Source: Lentimicrobium sp. (GTDB taxonomy: Bacteria > Bacteroidota > Bacteroidia > Bacteroidales > Lentimicrobiaceae). Taken from it: a stretch of 22,805 nucleotides of DNA. The notes below the pieces were generated by a model that saw nothing but the letters and a program-made list of their open reading frames with translations, was not told the DNA's origin and searched no databases. The position numbers and the translations under genes are program-made. Each line of letters begins with the position of its first letter. Positions within the stretch are counted from its first letter, which is position 1. Location of the stretch: contig JAAXUD010000001.1 in the NCBI GenBank assembly GCA_013336205.1, positions 1-22,805 on the forward strand, in the 5' to 3' direction. Shown piece by piece: positions 21,951-22,805 of this stretch.

Positions 21951-22805
21951 TATTTTGTAAGTTTTTTATAACGAAGACGATGCGGTGTCAGATCGCCGGC
22001 ACGTTTTTTCCTGCTCTCTTCATAATCGGAGTAGCCTCCTTCGAAAAATGCAACCTGTGAGTCGCCTTCAAAGGCGAGAATATGCGTTGCAACGCGGTCT
22101 AAAAACCAACGGTCGTGAGAAATAATAACGGCACATCCGGCAAAGTTTTCAAGGCCTTCTTCCAGTGCGCGCAGGGTGTTAACGTCAATGTCGTTGGTAG
22201 GCTCATCGAGCAGCAGCACATTGGCTTCCGATCTGAGAGTCAGCGCCAGGTGCATGCGATTGCGCTCACCACCTGATAGTACCCCGGCTTTTTTGCCCTG
22301 GTCGGCTCCACTGAAGTTAAACCTGGAGACATAAGCCCTTGAGTTAAAAAGCTTACCACCCAACTGAAGATTTTCATTTCCTTCAGAAATGACTTCCCAA
22401 ACCGTTTTTTCAGGATCTATATTCGTGTGCGCCTGATCAACATAACCCAGTTTGACTGTTTCACCAACGGCAAACTCGCCTGTATCCGGCTGCTCAAGTC
22501 CCATAATAAGCCTGAAAAGGGTGGTCTTCCCAGCCCCGTTTGGTCCGATAATTCCGACAATTCCGGCAGGAGGGAGGCTGAAACTCAGGTTTTCGAATAA
22601 AAGTTTATCTCCGTATGCTTTTGAAATACCCTGCGATTCAATAACTTTATTACCAAGGCGCGGGCCGTTTGGAATGAAAATTTCGAGTTTTTCTTCTTTT
22701 TGCCTGGTATCTTCGCTCATCATGCGGTCGTAGGCGGCCAGCCTGGCTTTCGACTTGGCATGCCGGGCTTTTGGTGCCATGCGTACCCATTCAAGCTCGC
22801 GTTCG
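21950..22805 (-). CDS. ettA: ABC-F ATPase, EttA type (C-terminal part, 5' end outside window)
   Basis: This is the C-terminal 284 residues of an energy-dependent translational throttle protein. It opens within the conserved linker ERELEWVRMAPKARHAKSKARL, which runs to the window edge with no start, so the N-terminal ABC domain lies outside. The second ABC domain is complete: Walker A GPNGAGKTT, signature LSGGERNRMHLAL, Walker B NVLLLDEPTNDID and switch histidine in ISHDRWFLDR. The C-terminus DLTPHRLRYKKLTK resembles that of EttA rather than of drug-resistance ABC-F proteins. EttA binds the ribosomal E site and gates entry into elongation according to the ATP/ADP ratio. It has no membrane domain. 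The stop overlaps the satD start by one base. An ATG at 22780 is internal, not the real start. Confidence 0.93.
   Translation of the reverse strand, partial: ERELEWVRMAPKARHAKSKARLAAYDRMMSEDTRQKEEKLEIFIPNGPRLGNKVIESQGISKAYGDKLLFENLSFSLPPAGIVGIIGPNGAGKTTLFRLIMGLEQPDTGEFAVGETVKLGYVDQAHTNIDPEKTVWEVISEGNENLQLGGKLFNSRAYVSRFNFSGADQGKKAGVLSGGERNRMHLALTLRSEANVLLLDEPTNDIDVNTLRALEEGLENFAGCAVIISHDRWFLDRVATHILAFEGDSQVAFFEGGYSDYEESRKKRAGDLTPHRLRYKKLTK

Noticed and set aside
21950..22780. Complete small ABC ATPase starting at ATG 22780
   Set aside because: The frame continues upstream to the window edge with the conserved ABC-F linker residues ERELEWVR, so the ATG is internal and the gene is truncated only by the window.

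Overview
The window reads as a piece of chromosome from a Bacteroidota species, probably in or near the Bacteroidales. The reasons are two tandem SusC/SusD outer-membrane pairs, Bacteroidota-type promoter boxes (TAnnTTTG), mostly weak Shine-Dalgarno sequences, and SusD lipoproteins with short MKKI-type signal peptides. All genes except the first (an ornithine aminotransferase) lie on the minus strand. No rRNA, tRNA, CRISPR array, transposase or phage gene was seen.

Layout, left to right. 1-364: AT-rich promoter region. 365-1588: rocD. 1589-1892: a 54-bp palindrome that also serves as a terminator, then a block of degenerate TGGAA-type repeats. 1893-3317: a MATE efflux pump. 3318-3597: the pump's leader, which appears to hold a promoter, an 11-codon leader ORF and two mutually exclusive hairpins, one of them an intrinsic terminator. 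3598-8183: susD1 and susC1. 8659-13431: susD2 and susC2. 13705-14139: an open frame of uncertain status. 14188-14634: a small four-helix membrane protein. 14719-16242 and 16408-17907: two different histidine ammonia-lyase-family genes separated by perfect palindromes. 17908-18376: a gene-free stretch with an open frame that lacks a credible start. 18377-19744: hisS. 19825-20304: a WbuC-type cupin. 20301-21059: a DUF3307 membrane protein. 21273-21950: a SatD-like protein. 21950-22805: the C-terminal part of an EttA-type ABC-F ATPase, which runs off the window.

How the genes may work together. rocD and the ammonia-lyases belong to amino-acid catabolism that ends in glutamate, but hutU, hutI and ftcD are not here, so no complete pathway is present. 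The two SusC/SusD pairs are TonB-dependent importers of unknown substrate; no glycoside hydrolase, protease or regulator lies beside them. At the right end, ettA and satD share one base (TAATG) and the DUF3307 gene and the cupin overlap by ATGA, so this stretch looks like a translationally coupled operon, interrupted by a cluster of three palindromes.

The observation most worth following is the putative transcription attenuator in front of the MATE gene. A strong terminator sits 18 nt upstream of the start codon. A perfect 7-bp alternative pairing would disrupt it, and the 5' strand of that pairing lies inside the last codons of a short leader ORF. This is the arrangement expected for ribosome-controlled induction of a drug pump. 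It is inferred from sequence alone.
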